Positions 48,150 to 57,429 of a stretch of 64,000 bases of DNA are shown here, in pieces. The position numbers and the translations under genes were made by a program. How positions within the stretch are numbered: the stretch's first letter is position 1; each line of letters starts with the position of its first letter. The stretch comes from Streptomyces tsukubensis (GTDB lineage Bacteria > Actinomycetota > Actinomycetes > Streptomycetales > Streptomycetaceae), in assembly GCF_003932715.1 (NCBI RefSeq), contig NZ_CP020700.1, positions 1,696,501-1,760,500 of the forward strand, read 5' to 3'. The notes below the pieces were generated by a model. The model ran no database searches and was not told the DNA's origin. It worked only from the letters and a program-made list of their open reading frames with translations.

Positions 48150-50300
48150 TTATGCCAGCCCCGCTTCCTTCATTTGACGCAGTTCCTTCTTGAGTTCCCC
48201 GACCTCGTCGCGGAGCCGGGCGGCCACCTCGAACTGGAGGTCGGCGGCCGCCGCCCGCATCCGGGCGGTCATCTCCTCGATGATCGCGGACAGCTCGGCG
48301 GCGGGGCGGTCGGTGGGCGGGGCGGCCGCCGCCCGGCCCTTTGCACCCTTGCCGACGGCCCGGTTCGGGCTGCCGTCCGTGGTCCGCAGCGCGGGCACCG
48401 GCGCCTTGGCACCCTTGCCGTCCTTGCCCTTGCGGTATCCGGAGCCGAGCAGCTCCTCCGTGTCGATCTCCTCGCGCGCGATGGTCGCCACGATGTCGTT
48501 GATCTTCTTGCGGAGCGGCTGGGGGTCGATGCCCTTCTCGGTGTTGTACGCGATCTGCTTCTCGCGGCGGCGGTTGGTCTCCTCGATGGCCTTCTCCATG
48601 GCCGGGGTGATCTTGTCCGCGTACATATGGACCTGGCCGGAGACATTGCGCGCCGCCCGGCCGATGGTCTGGATGAGGGAGGTGCCCGAGCGCAGGAAGC
48701 CCTCCTTGTCGGCGTCGAGGATCGCCACCAGCGACACCTCGGGCAGGTCGAGCCCTTCCCGCAGCAGGTTGATGCCGACGAGGACGTCGTATTCACCGGC
48801 GCGCAGTTCGCGCAGCAGCTCCACCCGGCGCAGGGTGTCGACGTCGCTGTGGAGATAGCGGACCTGGATACCCATCTCCAGGAAGTAGTCCGTGAGGTCC
48901 TCGGCCATCTTCTTGGTGAGGGTGGTGACGAGGACCCGCTCGTCCCTTTCGGTGCGCAGCCGGATCTCGTGGACCAGGTCGTCGATCTGGCCCTCGGTGG
49001 GCTTGATGACGACCTCGGGGTCGACCAGGCCGGTGGGGCGGATGATCTGCTCCACGAAACCGTCGCCGCGGGCGAGTTCGTAGGCGCCGGGGGTGGCCGA
49101 CAGATAGACGGTCTGGCCGATGCGCCGGGTGAACTCCTCCCACTTCAGCGGACGGTTGTCGAGGGCTGACGGCAGCCGGAAGCCGTGGTCGACCAGGGTC
49201 CGCTTGCGGGAGGCGTCGCCCTCGTACATCGCACCGATCTGCGGGACGGTGACATGGGATTCGTCGATGACCAGCAGGAAGTCCTCGGGGAAGTAGTCGA
49301 GGAGGGTGTTGGGGGGCGAGCCGGGCTCCCGGCCGTCGAAGTGCATCGAATAGTTCTCGATACCGGAGCAGGAGCCGATCTGGCGCATCATCTCGATGTC
49401 GTAGGTCGTCCGCATCCGCAGCCGCTGGGCCTCCAGGAGCTTGCCCTGTTTGTCCAGCTCGGCCAGGCGCTGCTCCAGCTCGGTCTCGATGCCGTTGACC
49501 GCCTTCTCCAGTCGTTCGGGCCCGGCCACGTAGTGGCTGGCGGGGAAGACGTGGAGGGACTGGTGGTCGCCGATGATCTCGCCGGTGAGGGGGTGGAGGG
49601 TGGAGAGGGCTTCGATCTCGTCCCCGAACATCTCGATCCGGACGGCCAGCTCCTCGTAGACCGGGAAGATCTCGATGGTGTCGCCGCGGACCCGGAAGGT
49701 GCCCCGGGCGAACGCGGTGTCGTTGCGCGTGTACTGGATGTCGACGAAGCGGCGCAGGAGCGCGTCGCGGTCTGTCTCCTCTCCGACCTTGAGCTGGACC
49801 ATGCGGTCCACGTACTCCTGCGGGGTGCCGAGGCCGTAGATGCACGAGACGGAAGCGACCACGATCACGTCGCGCCGGGTGAGCAGGGAGTTCGTCGCGG
49901 AGTGCCGCAGCCGCTCGACCTCCTCGTTGATCGAGGAGTCCTTCTCGATGTAGGTGTCGGACTGCGGGACGTACGCCTCGGGCTGGTAGTAGTCGTAGTA
50001 CGAGACGAAGTACTCCACGGCGTTGTTCGGGAGGAGCTCGCGGAACTCGTTCGCCAGCTGGGCGGCCAGGGTCTTGTTGGGTGCCATGACCAGGGTGGGC
50101 CGCTGGAGCTTTTCGATCATCCACGCGGTGGTGGCCGACTTGCCGGTGCCGGTGGCGCCGAGCAGGACGACATCCTTCTCCCCTGCGCGGATGCGTCGCT
50201 CCAGGTCGGCGATGGCCGTGGGCTGGTCGCCGCTGGGCTGGAAGGGGCTGACGACCTCGAAAGGCGCCACCGTACGTTCGATATCGGAAACGGGCCGCAT
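48150..50300 (-). CDS. uvrB: Excinuclease ABC subunit B
   Basis: This 716-residue helicase-like protein verifies damage after UvrA and recruits UvrC. Walker A GATGTGKS is at residues 48-55, the beta-hairpin region includes [12 protein letters not shown] near 100, the DEAD-like box is [11 protein letters not shown] near 345, and the helicase motif VI region TIGRAARN is near 545. The UVR motif that binds UvrC is near 680 ([14 protein letters not shown]). The 50 residues before it are a Lys/Gly/Ala-rich spacer. ATG 50300 gives [20 protein letters not shown]. Confidence 0.97.
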   Translation of the reverse strand: MRPVSDIERTVAPFEVVSPFQPSGDQPTAIADLERRIRAGEKDVVLLGATGTGKSATTAWMIEKLQRPTLVMAPNKTLAAQLANEFRELLPNNAVEYFVSYYDYYQPEAYVPQSDTYIEKDSSINEEVERLRHSATNSLLTRRDVIVVASVSCIYGLGTPQEYVDRMVQLKVGEETDRDALLRRFVDIQYTRNDTAFARGTFRVRGDTIEIFPVYEELAVRIEMFGDEIEALSTLHPLTGEIIGDHQSLHVFPASHYVAGPERLEKAVNGIETELEQRLAELDKQGKLLEAQRLRMRTTYDIEMMRQIGSCSGIENYSMHFDGREPGSPPNTLLDYFPEDFLLVIDESHVTVPQIGAMYEGDASRKRTLVDHGFRLPSALDNRPLKWEEFTRRIGQTVYLSATPGAYELARGDGFVEQIIRPTGLVDPEVVIKPTEGQIDDLVHEIRLRTERDERVLVTTLTKKMAEDLTDYFLEMGIQVRYLHSDVDTLRRVELLRELRAGEYDVLVGINLLREGLDLPEVSLVAILDADKEGFLRSGTSLIQTIGRAARNVSGQVHMYADKITPAMEKAIEETNRRREKQIAYNTEKGIDPQPLRKKINDIVATIAREEIDTEELLGSGYRKGKDGKGAKAPVPALRTTDGSPNRAVGKGAKGRAAAAPPTDRPAAELSAIIEEMTARMRAAAADLQFEVAARLRDEVGELKKELRQMKEAGLA

Positions 50301-50341
50301 GGCATCCACCGTACGACCCGCCACCGACAATCGGGGTCCGG

Positions 50342-50368
50342 ACCGCCCCGGGCACCCGTCGGGGCGGT
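50342..50368 (-). terminator. Terminator hairpin after the MHYT gene
   Basis: A 9-bp stem accgccccg (50342-50350 with 50360-50368) lies between the MHYT gene stop and uvrB. Confidence 0.55.
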
Positions 50369-50390
50369 GCTCAGGGCGGCGGACCGCAGG

Positions 50391-51323
50391 TCACCAGCCG
50401 TCGTAGTACGGCGACCGAGACTCGTGGCGCGCCCCCGGCCCGGGGTCCCCGGGGGCCGGGCCCCAGGCCTGGGCTCCGGCGTCGGCGGCACCAGCACCGG
50501 TACCGGCACCGGAGGTGCGGCGCGGACCGGCGTCGGGGAGGCCGGACACGGGGACGGAGACCCGGCCGGAGCGGCGCTCCCACTCCGGCTCGCCCATCAC
50601 CAGGAGCGGGTCGAACATCACCACGACCCCGGCGACGATCAGGAACACCAGCGGGCCGATCAGCATCGGCAGCAGCAGGGACGCGGCCGACTCGCCGGCC
50701 CGTGCCGCGCCCGCCGAACCGTGCAGATGGACGCTGACGGCGGCCATGCCCGTGTAGTGCATTCCGGTCACCGCGACGCCCATCACCAGGCTGGCGCCGA
50801 GGCTGGCGAGGAAGCCGTGGATGGACACGGCGGCCCACAGGGCGGCCGTGGCGGCGACGACCGCGATCACGACGGAGAGGGTGACGGTCACGGTGTCGTA
50901 CGCCAGGGTTCCCGGGAGCCGCATTCCGGCCATGCCGAGGTAGTGCATGGACGCGACCCCGAGGCCGGTGATCGTGCCCCCGGTCACCAGGGCCATGGGC
51001 GTCGCGCCGCGGTGACCGACGATGAAGATCCCGATACCGACCATGACGATCGCGACGCCGAGACTGGCGAAGGTGATCGGCGGATCGTAGGTGATCGACA
51101 CCTCGTCGACCGTGAATCCGATCATGGCGATGAAATGCATGGTCCAGATGCCGGACCCGATCGCCGCGGAGCCCAGCGCCAGCCATCCGGCCTTGAACGA
51201 GCGCGCATTGCGGACCGACCGGGTCGTGCAGCGCAGCCCGAGGGCACTGCCCAGGCAGGCCATCAGAAATGCGGTCAAGGGCGTGACGATTCCGTAGCTG
51301 AATCCGTCGATGGTTCCCTGCAT
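50391..51323 (-). CDS. MHYT-domain integral membrane sensor protein
   Basis: This 310-residue protein has seven transmembrane helices and three copies of the MHYT metal-binding motif: MHFIAMIGF near residue 62, MHYLGMAGM near 127 and MHYTGMAAV near 192; the first departs from the consensus at Tyr. The domain is thought to sense oxygen, CO or NO through bound copper. The cytoplasmic C-terminus is short, Gly/Pro-rich and lacks GGDEF, EAL or kinase domains, so any output would need a partner. ATG 51323. Confidence 0.9.
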   Translation of the reverse strand: MQGTIDGFSYGIVTPLTAFLMACLGSALGLRCTTRSVRNARSFKAGWLALGSAAIGSGIWTMHFIAMIGFTVDEVSITYDPPITFASLGVAIVMVGIGIFIVGHRGATPMALVTGGTITGLGVASMHYLGMAGMRLPGTLAYDTVTVTLSVVIAVVAATAALWAAVSIHGFLASLGASLVMGVAVTGMHYTGMAAVSVHLHGSAGAARAGESAASLLLPMLIGPLVFLIVAGVVVMFDPLLVMGEPEWERRSGRVSVPVSGLPDAGPRRTSGAGTGAGAADAGAQAWGPAPGDPGPGARHESRSPYYDGW

Positions 51324-51671
51324 GTCGTGCGTCCCTGCTCCTGCCTGGCGCGATCCCCTGGTGTGATCCCGTGATCCCCCGGTGGAACGTCTGTTCAGGC
51401 AATGAGCCTATGACCTCGGAGAACGTCGATGAACAGCCGGGGGCGAATTATCGGAGCGGAAGCGTCCGGGTGCCGTTTTCTGCGCGCTCGGGTACGGTTT
51501 CCGGTCGTTTTTCCACACGACGGCGTTGGTTTTTGCGTACTGCGGCGGACGAGGCCGAAAACAGGCGGTACGGCTCCGGGGTGCGCCGGGTCCGGTGGGC
51601 CGGGGAATTCGGCCGGACCGGGCGATCCCCTGGGCCGGGGCGTTGTCGGTGCCCGGTCGTACCGTGGCGGT
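51324..51671. other. Divergent spacer between MHYT gene and alkyltransferase gene
   Basis: These 348 bases contain no gene that I can support. The part at 51490-51545 is richer in T runs than its surroundings. The right end carries TACCGT (51660-51665), placed for leaderless start of the alkyltransferase. Confidence 0.5.
51660..51665 (+). promoter_or_regulatory. Candidate -10 box for leaderless alkyltransferase gene
   Basis: TACCGT ends 6 bases before ATG 51672; no Shine-Dalgarno sequence intervenes. Confidence 0.35.
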
Positions 51672-52220
51672 ATGAAGAGCTTCGAGTGGACGGTCGTGGA
51701 CTCGCCCGTCGGGCCGCTGCTGCTGGCAGCGACCGACCGCGGGCTGGTCAATGTCGTGTTCCATGCCGACGAGCAGGTCCGGGACGCCGCGGTGCGGAGA
51801 CTGGCCGCGCGCCTCGGGGCGGCTCCGGTCGGGGTGAGCGCCGCGGCGATCCCCCCGGCGGGGTGGCTCGCCGAGCCCGTACGCCAGATCGCGGCGTACT
51901 TCGCGGGCGGTCTGACGGAGTTCTCGCTGCCGCTCGACTGGTCGCTCTCCGGCGGATTCAACCGGGAGGTGCTGCGGCGACTGGCCGAGGACGTCCCGTA
52001 CGGCACGGTCGTCGGGTACGGGGAGCTGGCCGCCCGGGTGGACCGGCCGGGCGGTGCGCAGGCGGTGGGCGCGGCGATGGGGTCCAGTCCGCTGCCGGTG
52101 GTCGTGGCCTGCCACCGGGTGGTGGAGACGGACGGCAAACTGGGCGGCTTCGGCGGGGGACTTGAGGCCAAGCGGAGACTGCTGGCCCTGGAAGGGGTGC
52201 TGCCGGAGCCCCTGTTCTGA
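51672..52220 (+). CDS. ogt: Methylated-DNA--[protein]-cysteine S-methyltransferase
   Basis: This 182-residue protein removes alkyl groups from O6-alkylguanine by suicide transfer to Cys147. The C-terminal domain has VPYGTVVGYGELAARVDRPGGAQAVGAAM (helix-turn-helix with the Arg finger) and the active loop VACHRVVETDG. The usual PCHRV has Ala in place of Pro. The Asn hinge typical of Ada/Ogt (N in GxAMxxNP) is replaced: MGSSPLPVVVACH has Ser. Chemistry should be retained, with the key Cys-His-Arg and the Glu in LEAKRRLLALEG. The long N-terminal extension seen in the frame is not used. Confidence 0.9.
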   Translation: MKSFEWTVVDSPVGPLLLAATDRGLVNVVFHADEQVRDAAVRRLAARLGAAPVGVSAAAIPPAGWLAEPVRQIAAYFAGGLTEFSLPLDWSLSGGFNREVLRRLAEDVPYGTVVGYGELAARVDRPGGAQAVGAAMGSSPLPVVVACHRVVETDGKLGGFGGGLEAKRRLLALEGVLPEPLF

Positions 52221-52309
52221 ACCCCTCGCCGGGCCGCGGAAGGGCGGAACAGCAGGTGAGAGGGGTACGGACGGTTCCAAGCCGACGGGTGAACTGACAC
52301 ACTGCGTCG

Positions 52310-53782
52310 GTGAGCCCAAGCCCTGATCCGCCCGAGATATCTGAGATATCCGAGACATCCGAGATGCCCCCCGCCGAGGCGACCGTCGGCGGAACCGCCG
52401 CGGGTGCCGTACCCCCGCCGGGGACACCGGGGACACCGGGGACACCGGGGACACCGGAAGGCTGGGCCGCGACCGGGGCGGTGCCGGGGCCGAAGTCGGA
52501 AGCGGAGTCGGAAGCGGGGCCGGCCGCGGTATCGGCGGCGGAACTGCCCGCCCTGCGGCGGCGGGTCACCGTCGCCCTGGTGATCAGCCAGATCCTCGGC
52601 GGTCTGGGGATCGCCACCGGTGTCGCCCTGGCCTCGGTGCTGGCTCAGGAGGTCAGCGGTACGGACGCCCTCTCCGGGCTCGCGTCCACGGCGTCCGTGG
52701 TGGGCACGGCCCTGCTGTCGGTGCCGCTGGCCGCGCTGATGACCGCGCGCGGGCGGCGGGCCGGACTGGTCCTGGCCTATGCCATCGGGGTCCTGGGGTC
52801 GGGCGTGGTGGTCCTGGCGGCCGTCGTCGGCAGCTTCCCGCTGCTGTTGCTGGGTCTGGCCGCGTTCGGCGCCGCGAGTTCGGCGAATCTCCAGGCCAGG
52901 TTTGCCGCTGCCGACCTGGCGCTGCCGGAACGGCGCGGCCGGGCCATCTCGCTGGTGGTGTGGGCGACCACGATCGGTGCCGTCCTCGGCCCGAACATCG
53001 CGGCGCCCGCGGGCCGCAGCGTCTCCGGACTCGGCATCCCGCGCGAGGCAGGTCCGTTCCTCTGGGCCGCGGGCGTCTTCCTCCTGGCGGCCGTGGTGCT
53101 CCAGGCAATGCTGCGGCCCGATCCGCTGCTGACGGCCCGGGCGCTGTCCCGGGAGACCTCCGACCGTACGGAGGGCTCGCTGCGGTCCGCGGTCCGCGCG
53201 GTCCGGGAGTCCCCGGCCGCGCTGCTCGCCCTGGTGTCCCTCGCCGTCGCGCACACCGTCATGGTGTCGATCATGTCGATGACCCCGGTCGCCCTGAAGC
53301 ACCACGGCGGCGGGATCGAACTCATCGGCCTGGTGATCAGCGGGCATATCGCGGGCATGTACGCGTTCTCCCCGGTGATGGGCTGGCTGGCGGACCGGTA
53401 CGGCCGGATCACCGTGATCGGGCTCGCCGTCGGCCTGCTGGCGGTGGCCGCGCTGCTCGCCGGGACGGCCGGATCGAGCCACTCCCGGGTCGCCGCGGGA
53501 CTGTTCGTCCTGGGGCTGGGCTGGTCGGCGGGCGTGGTCGCCGGCTCCGCGCTGCTGACCGACTCGGTACCGCAGGCCGCCCGCGCGCCCGTCCAGGGCT
53601 TGTCCGATCTGGCGATGAACGCGTCGGCGGGCGTCGGCGGCGCCCTGTCGGGGCTGGTGGTGTCGCAGCTCGGCTACGGATATCTGAACCTCATGGGCGC
53701 ACTGCTGCTGCTCCCGCTCCTGGTGCTCGCGGTCCGCCGCGCGTTCACCCGGACCGGGAACGGCACACCGCTGCCGTCCTGA
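52310..53782 (+). CDS. MFS transporter (drug/sugar efflux type)
   Basis: This 490-residue protein has a polar N-terminal tail of about 80 residues with two coding repeats (EISEISE and PGTPGTPGTPGTP), then about twelve transmembrane helices. The MFS loop 2-3 motif is degenerate (ALMTARGRRAG near residue 145), and loop 8-9 has GWLADRYGRITVIG near 360. It resembles the YfmO/YcaD-like exporters. The start GTG 52310 is the first in-frame codon after the upstream gene; translation could begin later in the tail, for instance at Met19. Confidence 0.85.
   Translation: MSPSPDPPEISEISETSEMPPAEATVGGTAAGAVPPPGTPGTPGTPGTPEGWAATGAVPGPKSEAESEAGPAAVSAAELPALRRRVTVALVISQILGGLGIATGVALASVLAQEVSGTDALSGLASTASVVGTALLSVPLAALMTARGRRAGLVLAYAIGVLGSGVVVLAAVVGSFPLLLLGLAAFGAASSANLQARFAAADLALPERRGRAISLVVWATTIGAVLGPNIAAPAGRSVSGLGIPREAGPFLWAAGVFLLAAVVLQAMLRPDPLLTARALSRETSDRTEGSLRSAVRAVRESPAALLALVSLAVAHTVMVSIMSMTPVALKHHGGGIELIGLVISGHIAGMYAFSPVMGWLADRYGRITVIGLAVGLLAVAALLAGTAGSSHSRVAAGLFVLGLGWSAGVVAGSALLTDSVPQAARAPVQGLSDLAMNASAGVGGALSGLVVSQLGYGYLNLMGALLLLPLLVLAVRRAFTRTGNGTPLPS
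52334..52360 (+). repeat. Three 9-base coding repeats (gagatatct type)
   Basis: Units at 52334-52342, 52343-52351 and 52352-52360 encode EIS-EIS-ETS in the N-terminal tail of the MFS protein. Confidence 0.7.
52420..52455 (+). repeat. Four perfect 9-base coding repeats (ggggacacc)
   Basis: Perfect copies run 52420-52455 and encode Pro-Gly-Thr repeats in the N-terminal tail of the MFS protein. A unit change keeps the frame, so length should vary between strains. Confidence 0.85.
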
Positions 53783-53824
53783 GGCGGGGTTTGCGCACTC
53801 CCGTCCCGTGCCAGGGATGGGGAC

Positions 53825-54727
53825 ATGGTGCTCACGGAGGTTTCCGAGGAAGTACGCGACGCCCTCGCCGCCGGACGGCCGGTCGTCGCGCTGGAGTCCA
53901 CGATCATCGCGCACGGTCTGCCACGGCCGCGGAATCTGGCCGTCGCCGCCGAACTGGAGGCGATCGTACGCTCACTGGACGCCGTCCCGGCCACGATCGC
54001 CGTCCTCGGCGGCCGGGCCCTGATCGGGCTCGACGGCGCGCAGCTGGAACGGATCGCGAGCGGCGACGGCGTGCGCAAGCTGGGCCGCCGGGATCTGGCG
54101 CCCGCGCTGGCGGCGGGCGCCGACGGGGCGACGACCGTGTCCGCCACGGCCTTCCTCGCCGCCGGGGCCGGGATCCGGGTCTTCGCGACGGGCGGTCTGG
54201 GCGGGGTGCACCGCGACTGGACACACACCCAGGACGAATCGGCTGATCTGCCGCAACTGGCCCGGACCGGGATCGCCGTGGTCTGCGCGGGGGTGAAGTC
54301 GGTTCTGGACGTGCCGGCCACGCTCCAGCGGCTGGAGACGCTCGGGGTCGGCGTCGTCGGCTACCGGACGGACCGCTTCCCGGGCTTCTATCTGACGTCC
54401 TCGGGGGAACCCGTCGACTGGACCGTCGGCTCACCGGAGGAGGCCGCCGCGGTGATCCGCGCCCGTGAGGGGCTCGGGGGCACGGCGTCCGCACTGATCG
54501 TCGCGAACCCGGTGCCGGAGTCGGAGCAGCTCGACCCCGCACTGCACGACCGGGTGCTGAACGAGGCGCTCGACGCCTGTACGGAGCACGGGATCACGGG
54601 CCAGGCCGTCACCCCGTTCCTGCTGGACTTCCTGACCCGGCACACCGACGGCGCCTCCCTGGAGGCCAATGTGGCGGCGGTACGGGGCAATGTCCGGCTG
54701 GCCGCGCTGATCGCGGCGGCTCTCTGA
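53825..54727 (+). CDS. psuG: Pseudouridine-5'-phosphate glycosidase
   Basis: This 300-residue enzyme breaks the C-C bond of pseudouridine 5'-phosphate, releasing uracil and ribose 5-phosphate. PVVALESTIIAHGLPRPRN with the catalytic Glu lies near residue 22, the Lys nucleophile region in RRDLAPALAAGADGATTVSAT near 88, then ATGGLGGVHR and CAGVKSVLDVPATLQRLETLGV. It is the IndA/PsuG family. A pseudouridine kinase gene usually lies beside it but no PfkB gene is adjacent; the PfkB gene at 31808 is 22 kb away. ATG 53825 gives the conserved length. Confidence 0.94.
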   Translation: MVLTEVSEEVRDALAAGRPVVALESTIIAHGLPRPRNLAVAAELEAIVRSLDAVPATIAVLGGRALIGLDGAQLERIASGDGVRKLGRRDLAPALAAGADGATTVSATAFLAAGAGIRVFATGGLGGVHRDWTHTQDESADLPQLARTGIAVVCAGVKSVLDVPATLQRLETLGVGVVGYRTDRFPGFYLTSSGEPVDWTVGSPEEAAAVIRAREGLGGTASALIVANPVPESEQLDPALHDRVLNEALDACTEHGITGQAVTPFLLDFLTRHTDGASLEANVAAVRGNVRLAALIAAAL

Positions 54728-54775
54728 CCCCGGGGCACCACCGCCACCCGGTGCCGCCGTCCGGTGCGCAACCGG

Positions 54776-55429
54776 TCAGCCGGGAACCGTCCACGCCGGG
54801 TGGCGGGGATCGTCGACCCGGACCAGGACATCGGCCGTCTCCTCCGGACCCACCTCCTCCTCGTACCGGCGGAACGCGGGCAGCGTCCACTGCTCGGACC
54901 GCTCCGTCCGCCGGCCGAGCGCAGCCGGTGAGAGCCGCAGATGGACCGTCAGATCGAACGGGAAGCCGTGGCCGAGCAGAAACGGGCCGTGCAGCAGGAG
55001 CACTCCGCCGGGCAGCAGTTCCACCCGGGGGCTGCGGGTCGCCCGGTCGGTCGCCGGATCCCACAGATCGGGCAGCACCCGCCCCGTACCGCCGCTCTCC
55101 AGGGGACCGAACACCTCCCGCCACAGGGCGCCCGTGTCGAACCAGTCGCCGTAGTAGGCGTCGGGGTCCTCGCGCCCGTACTCGTACCGCAGGGACGCGG
55201 GGCGGAGGAACCCGCCGGTGCCGACGACGATTCCGCGCCGCCCGCGCAGCCGCAGCGCCTCCCCGATCCGGACGGCGAACTCCCCTCCGCCCGCGGCGGG
55301 GGCCCCGTCGATGCCGATGCGCACCCGGGGAGCCGTTTCCTCCGCCCCTGCGGACGCGTCCCCTGCCGCCAGGGCCCGTTCGGTGACGGCCTCGGTCAGC
55401 CTCTCCCAGGTGATCGGTTCGAGTCTCAT
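54776..55429 (-). CDS. Uridine-kinase-like protein with degenerate P-loop
   Basis: This 217-residue protein is laid out like a uridine/cytidine kinase: GIDGAPAAGGGE (about residues 39-50) at the P-loop, a segment RYEYGREDPDAYYGDWFDTGALWREV resembling the nucleoside-binding region, and LLPGGVLLLHGPFLLGH at the position of the second acidic motif. The Walker A Lys and following Ser/Thr are missing (GGGEF instead of GKST), so ATP binding in the normal way is unlikely. It converges with psuG; both suggest handling of uridine-type nucleosides. ATG 55429. It could be a regulator rather than an enzyme. Confidence 0.75.
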   Translation of the reverse strand: MRLEPITWERLTEAVTERALAAGDASAGAEETAPRVRIGIDGAPAAGGGEFAVRIGEALRLRGRRGIVVGTGGFLRPASLRYEYGREDPDAYYGDWFDTGALWREVFGPLESGGTGRVLPDLWDPATDRATRSPRVELLPGGVLLLHGPFLLGHGFPFDLTVHLRLSPAALGRRTERSEQWTLPAFRRYEEEVGPEETADVLVRVDDPRHPAWTVPG

Positions 55430-55552
55430 CGGTTCATCATCGTCCAGGTCCGCCGCCGCCCCTTTTGGCGGCTACTCGCCATCACGCCGACGGGCGGCGC
55501 GTGCGGGCCCGGGTGGGCCGGGTCCGGCGGGGGGGTGGGAGAGTTCTCCGTC

Positions 55553-56086
55553 ATGACGGACCGCCCGCTGCTGCTCCTCGATGTCGACGGCCCCCTGAAC
55601 CCCTTCGCGGCCCGCTTGCCCCGGTTGCGCGGCTATACCAGCCACCGGCTCCGTCCCGCCGTGTGGCTGTCGCGTCAGACGCCCGGGTCCCGCCGCCACC
55701 GGCGGGGGCTGCGGGTCCGGCTGAACCCCTCGCACGGGGCGCGGTTGACGGGGCTGCCGTACGAAACCGTATGGGCGTCGGCCTGGGCGCACGAGGCCAA
55801 CAGCCTGATCTCGCCGAGGGTCGGCCTGCCGGAGGACCTGCGGGTGGTGGAGTGGCCCACTCCCCCGGCCGCGGACCCCGGCGGTCTGTGCTGGAAGACG
55901 CGTCCGCTGCTGGAGTGGGCAGCCGGGCATCCGTTCGCCTGGGTGGACGACATGCTGACGGAGCGGGACGCCGCGCATGTTGCGGAACACCACGACGCCC
56001 CGGCGCTGTTGCTGCGGATACCGCCCCAGTGGGGTTTGCGGAACGCGGACTTCGCCCGCCTCCGCTCCTGGGCCGAAACCCTCTGA
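55553..56086 (+). CDS. HAD-domain protein, RNA-repair-associated type
   Basis: This 177-residue protein begins MTDRPLLLLDVDGPLNPFAA, whose DVDG is the HAD motif I with nucleophile Asp near residue 10. A second conserved stretch is PFAWVDDMLTERDAAHV near 125, holding the acidic motif IV. There is no obvious cap domain. Proteins like this are grouped in families annotated as HAD domains of Swiss-army-knife RNA repair proteins. The longer upstream frame overlaps the antisense gene and was not used. The start is ATG 55553. Confidence 0.75.
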   Translation: MTDRPLLLLDVDGPLNPFAARLPRLRGYTSHRLRPAVWLSRQTPGSRRHRRGLRVRLNPSHGARLTGLPYETVWASAWAHEANSLISPRVGLPEDLRVVEWPTPPAADPGGLCWKTRPLLEWAAGHPFAWVDDMLTERDAAHVAEHHDAPALLLRIPPQWGLRNADFARLRSWAETL

Positions 56087-56113
56087 GCCCGGACCGGGCG
56101 GGGCCGGGCTCAG
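56083..56113. terminator. Terminator hairpin overlapping both stop codons
   Basis: A perfect 10-bp stem ctgagcccgg (56083-56092 with 56104-56113) contains the stop of the HAD gene on one arm and that of the SWIM gene on the other, serving both. Confidence 0.7.
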
Positions 56114-57429
56114 CGGCCGAGGAGTCCCGTGGCCGCCGTCACCGGGTCGCTGGCCGGTATTCCGCGCGGCCACCACTCCTCGCGGCCCGGGTCGGATTCG
56201 TATCCGTACCACCATCCGTCCCGGCCCAGGCGCAGTTGCAGGGCGGGGGTGGACAGCCGGTTGCGCCGGGGCCGGAAACCGGCGAGCCCGGCTGCCACCA
56301 GCGCCGGTCCGGCCCGGTCGAAGGGGCCCGCGGGCGGGTCCCAGGGCTCTTCCAGTACGGCGAGGGCCGCCGGCCCGCCCTGGCGCCAGGCGGCGACGGC
56401 CCGGGCCAGTTCGCCGGAGGTACGGCCGGTGGCCGCGGCCAGGTCGCGGTAGAGGGTGCGGCTGGAGGCGGTGAGTCCGGCGCCGGGGTGGGCCGCGGCC
56501 AGCCGCACGGTGTCCTGCCACGGGGTGAGCCCGGCGACGGGGTCCGTGCCGGTGGTGAGCAGGGCGTGGGCGCGGTGGACCGCCTCGGTCGCCAGCAGGT
56601 CGAGTGCCAGGGGGTCGGGGGCGCCGGGCAGTTCGGGACAGGCGGGGGCCCGGCCCGGCTGCGGTGGCGGGGGAAACGGCGGGGGCAGCGCGCCCGGCCG
56701 CCTGCGGGCGTTCAGCACCGACTCCGCCGGTACGGCCGGCAGGGGCTCGGGCACCACGGCTCCCCCGACGGCGGGGGCGGGGCGTCCGGCGGCCGACGCG
56801 CGGGCGTGGCGCCGGGCCAGTTCGGCCAGGATCTCCTGCTCGCCCCGGCCGCGCAGCAGGAACAGCACGAACGGATCCCGGTCCAGCAGCCCTGCCGTCC
56901 GGTAGCAGAGGGCGGCGGCGTGCTTGCACGGGAAGCCGTCGTCGGGGCAGGAGCAGTCGGGGATCAGATCGCCCCGGCCCGGCAGCAGGTCGACGACGGC
57001 CGCGAGCGCCCGGGGCACGTCCCGGTCGAGGAGGGCGGCGAGGTGCTCGGGCCGAGCCGCGGCCGTGTCGAGGAAGTCCTCCCACTCGCTGTCGGCGAGG
57101 GTCCGCAGCCCGACCCGGGTGCGGTAGGGGCGGGGCCGGGCGCCGTGGACGTAGGCGGTGATCCGGCCCGGGGTGACGGTGATCGCGTCGACCAGACCCC
57201 GGCGGGCGTACGCCTGTCCGCGGGCCAGCCGGGCGGGGTCCAGGGCGCTGTCCTCCAGCGCCCGTACCCAGGCCTCGCCCCACCAGCTCTCGCCGGAAAC
57301 GCCGTCCGGTCCGGGGACCGCGGCGGGGTAGGTGCGTCTGCGGTCGTCGGACAGCGGGGGCCGTCTGCCCGCGGACCGGGCGCGGGACACGGCGGCCGTC
57401 CCGGGTCCGGTGGGGAGCGGCGGGGTCAT
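56110..57429 (-). CDS. SWIM zinc finger protein
   Basis: This 439-residue protein carries the SWIM motif C-x-C...C-x-H as CSCPDDGFPCKHAAALCY near residue 158; preceding it is VRALEDSALDPARLARGQAYARRGLV, typical of these proteins. The C-terminal part is Pro-rich with helices. The ATG overlaps the helicase stop (ATGA), so both are made together, and SWIM proteins commonly accompany SNF2 helicases. It probably binds nucleic acid or acts as an accessory to the helicase. Confidence 0.88.
   Translation of the reverse strand: MTPPLPTGPGTAAVSRARSAGRRPPLSDDRRRTYPAAVPGPDGVSGESWWGEAWVRALEDSALDPARLARGQAYARRGLVDAITVTPGRITAYVHGARPRPYRTRVGLRTLADSEWEDFLDTAAARPEHLAALLDRDVPRALAAVVDLLPGRGDLIPDCSCPDDGFPCKHAAALCYRTAGLLDRDPFVLFLLRGRGEQEILAELARRHARASAAGRPAPAVGGAVVPEPLPAVPAESVLNARRRPGALPPPFPPPPQPGRAPACPELPGAPDPLALDLLATEAVHRAHALLTTGTDPVAGLTPWQDTVRLAAAHPGAGLTASSRTLYRDLAAATGRTSGELARAVAAWRQGGPAALAVLEEPWDPPAGPFDRAGPALVAAGLAGFRPRRNRLSTPALQLRLGRDGWWYGYESDPGREEWWPRGIPASDPVTAATGLLGR

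Noticed and set aside
52334..52455. Repeat tracts as a CRISPR-like or operator array
   Set aside because: They are in frame, encode simple peptide repeats and have no spacers.
51395..53914. 839-codon minus-strand frame opposite ogt and the MFS gene
   Set aside because: No motif, Arg/Gly/Gln/Asp-rich; the plus-strand genes have clear domains.
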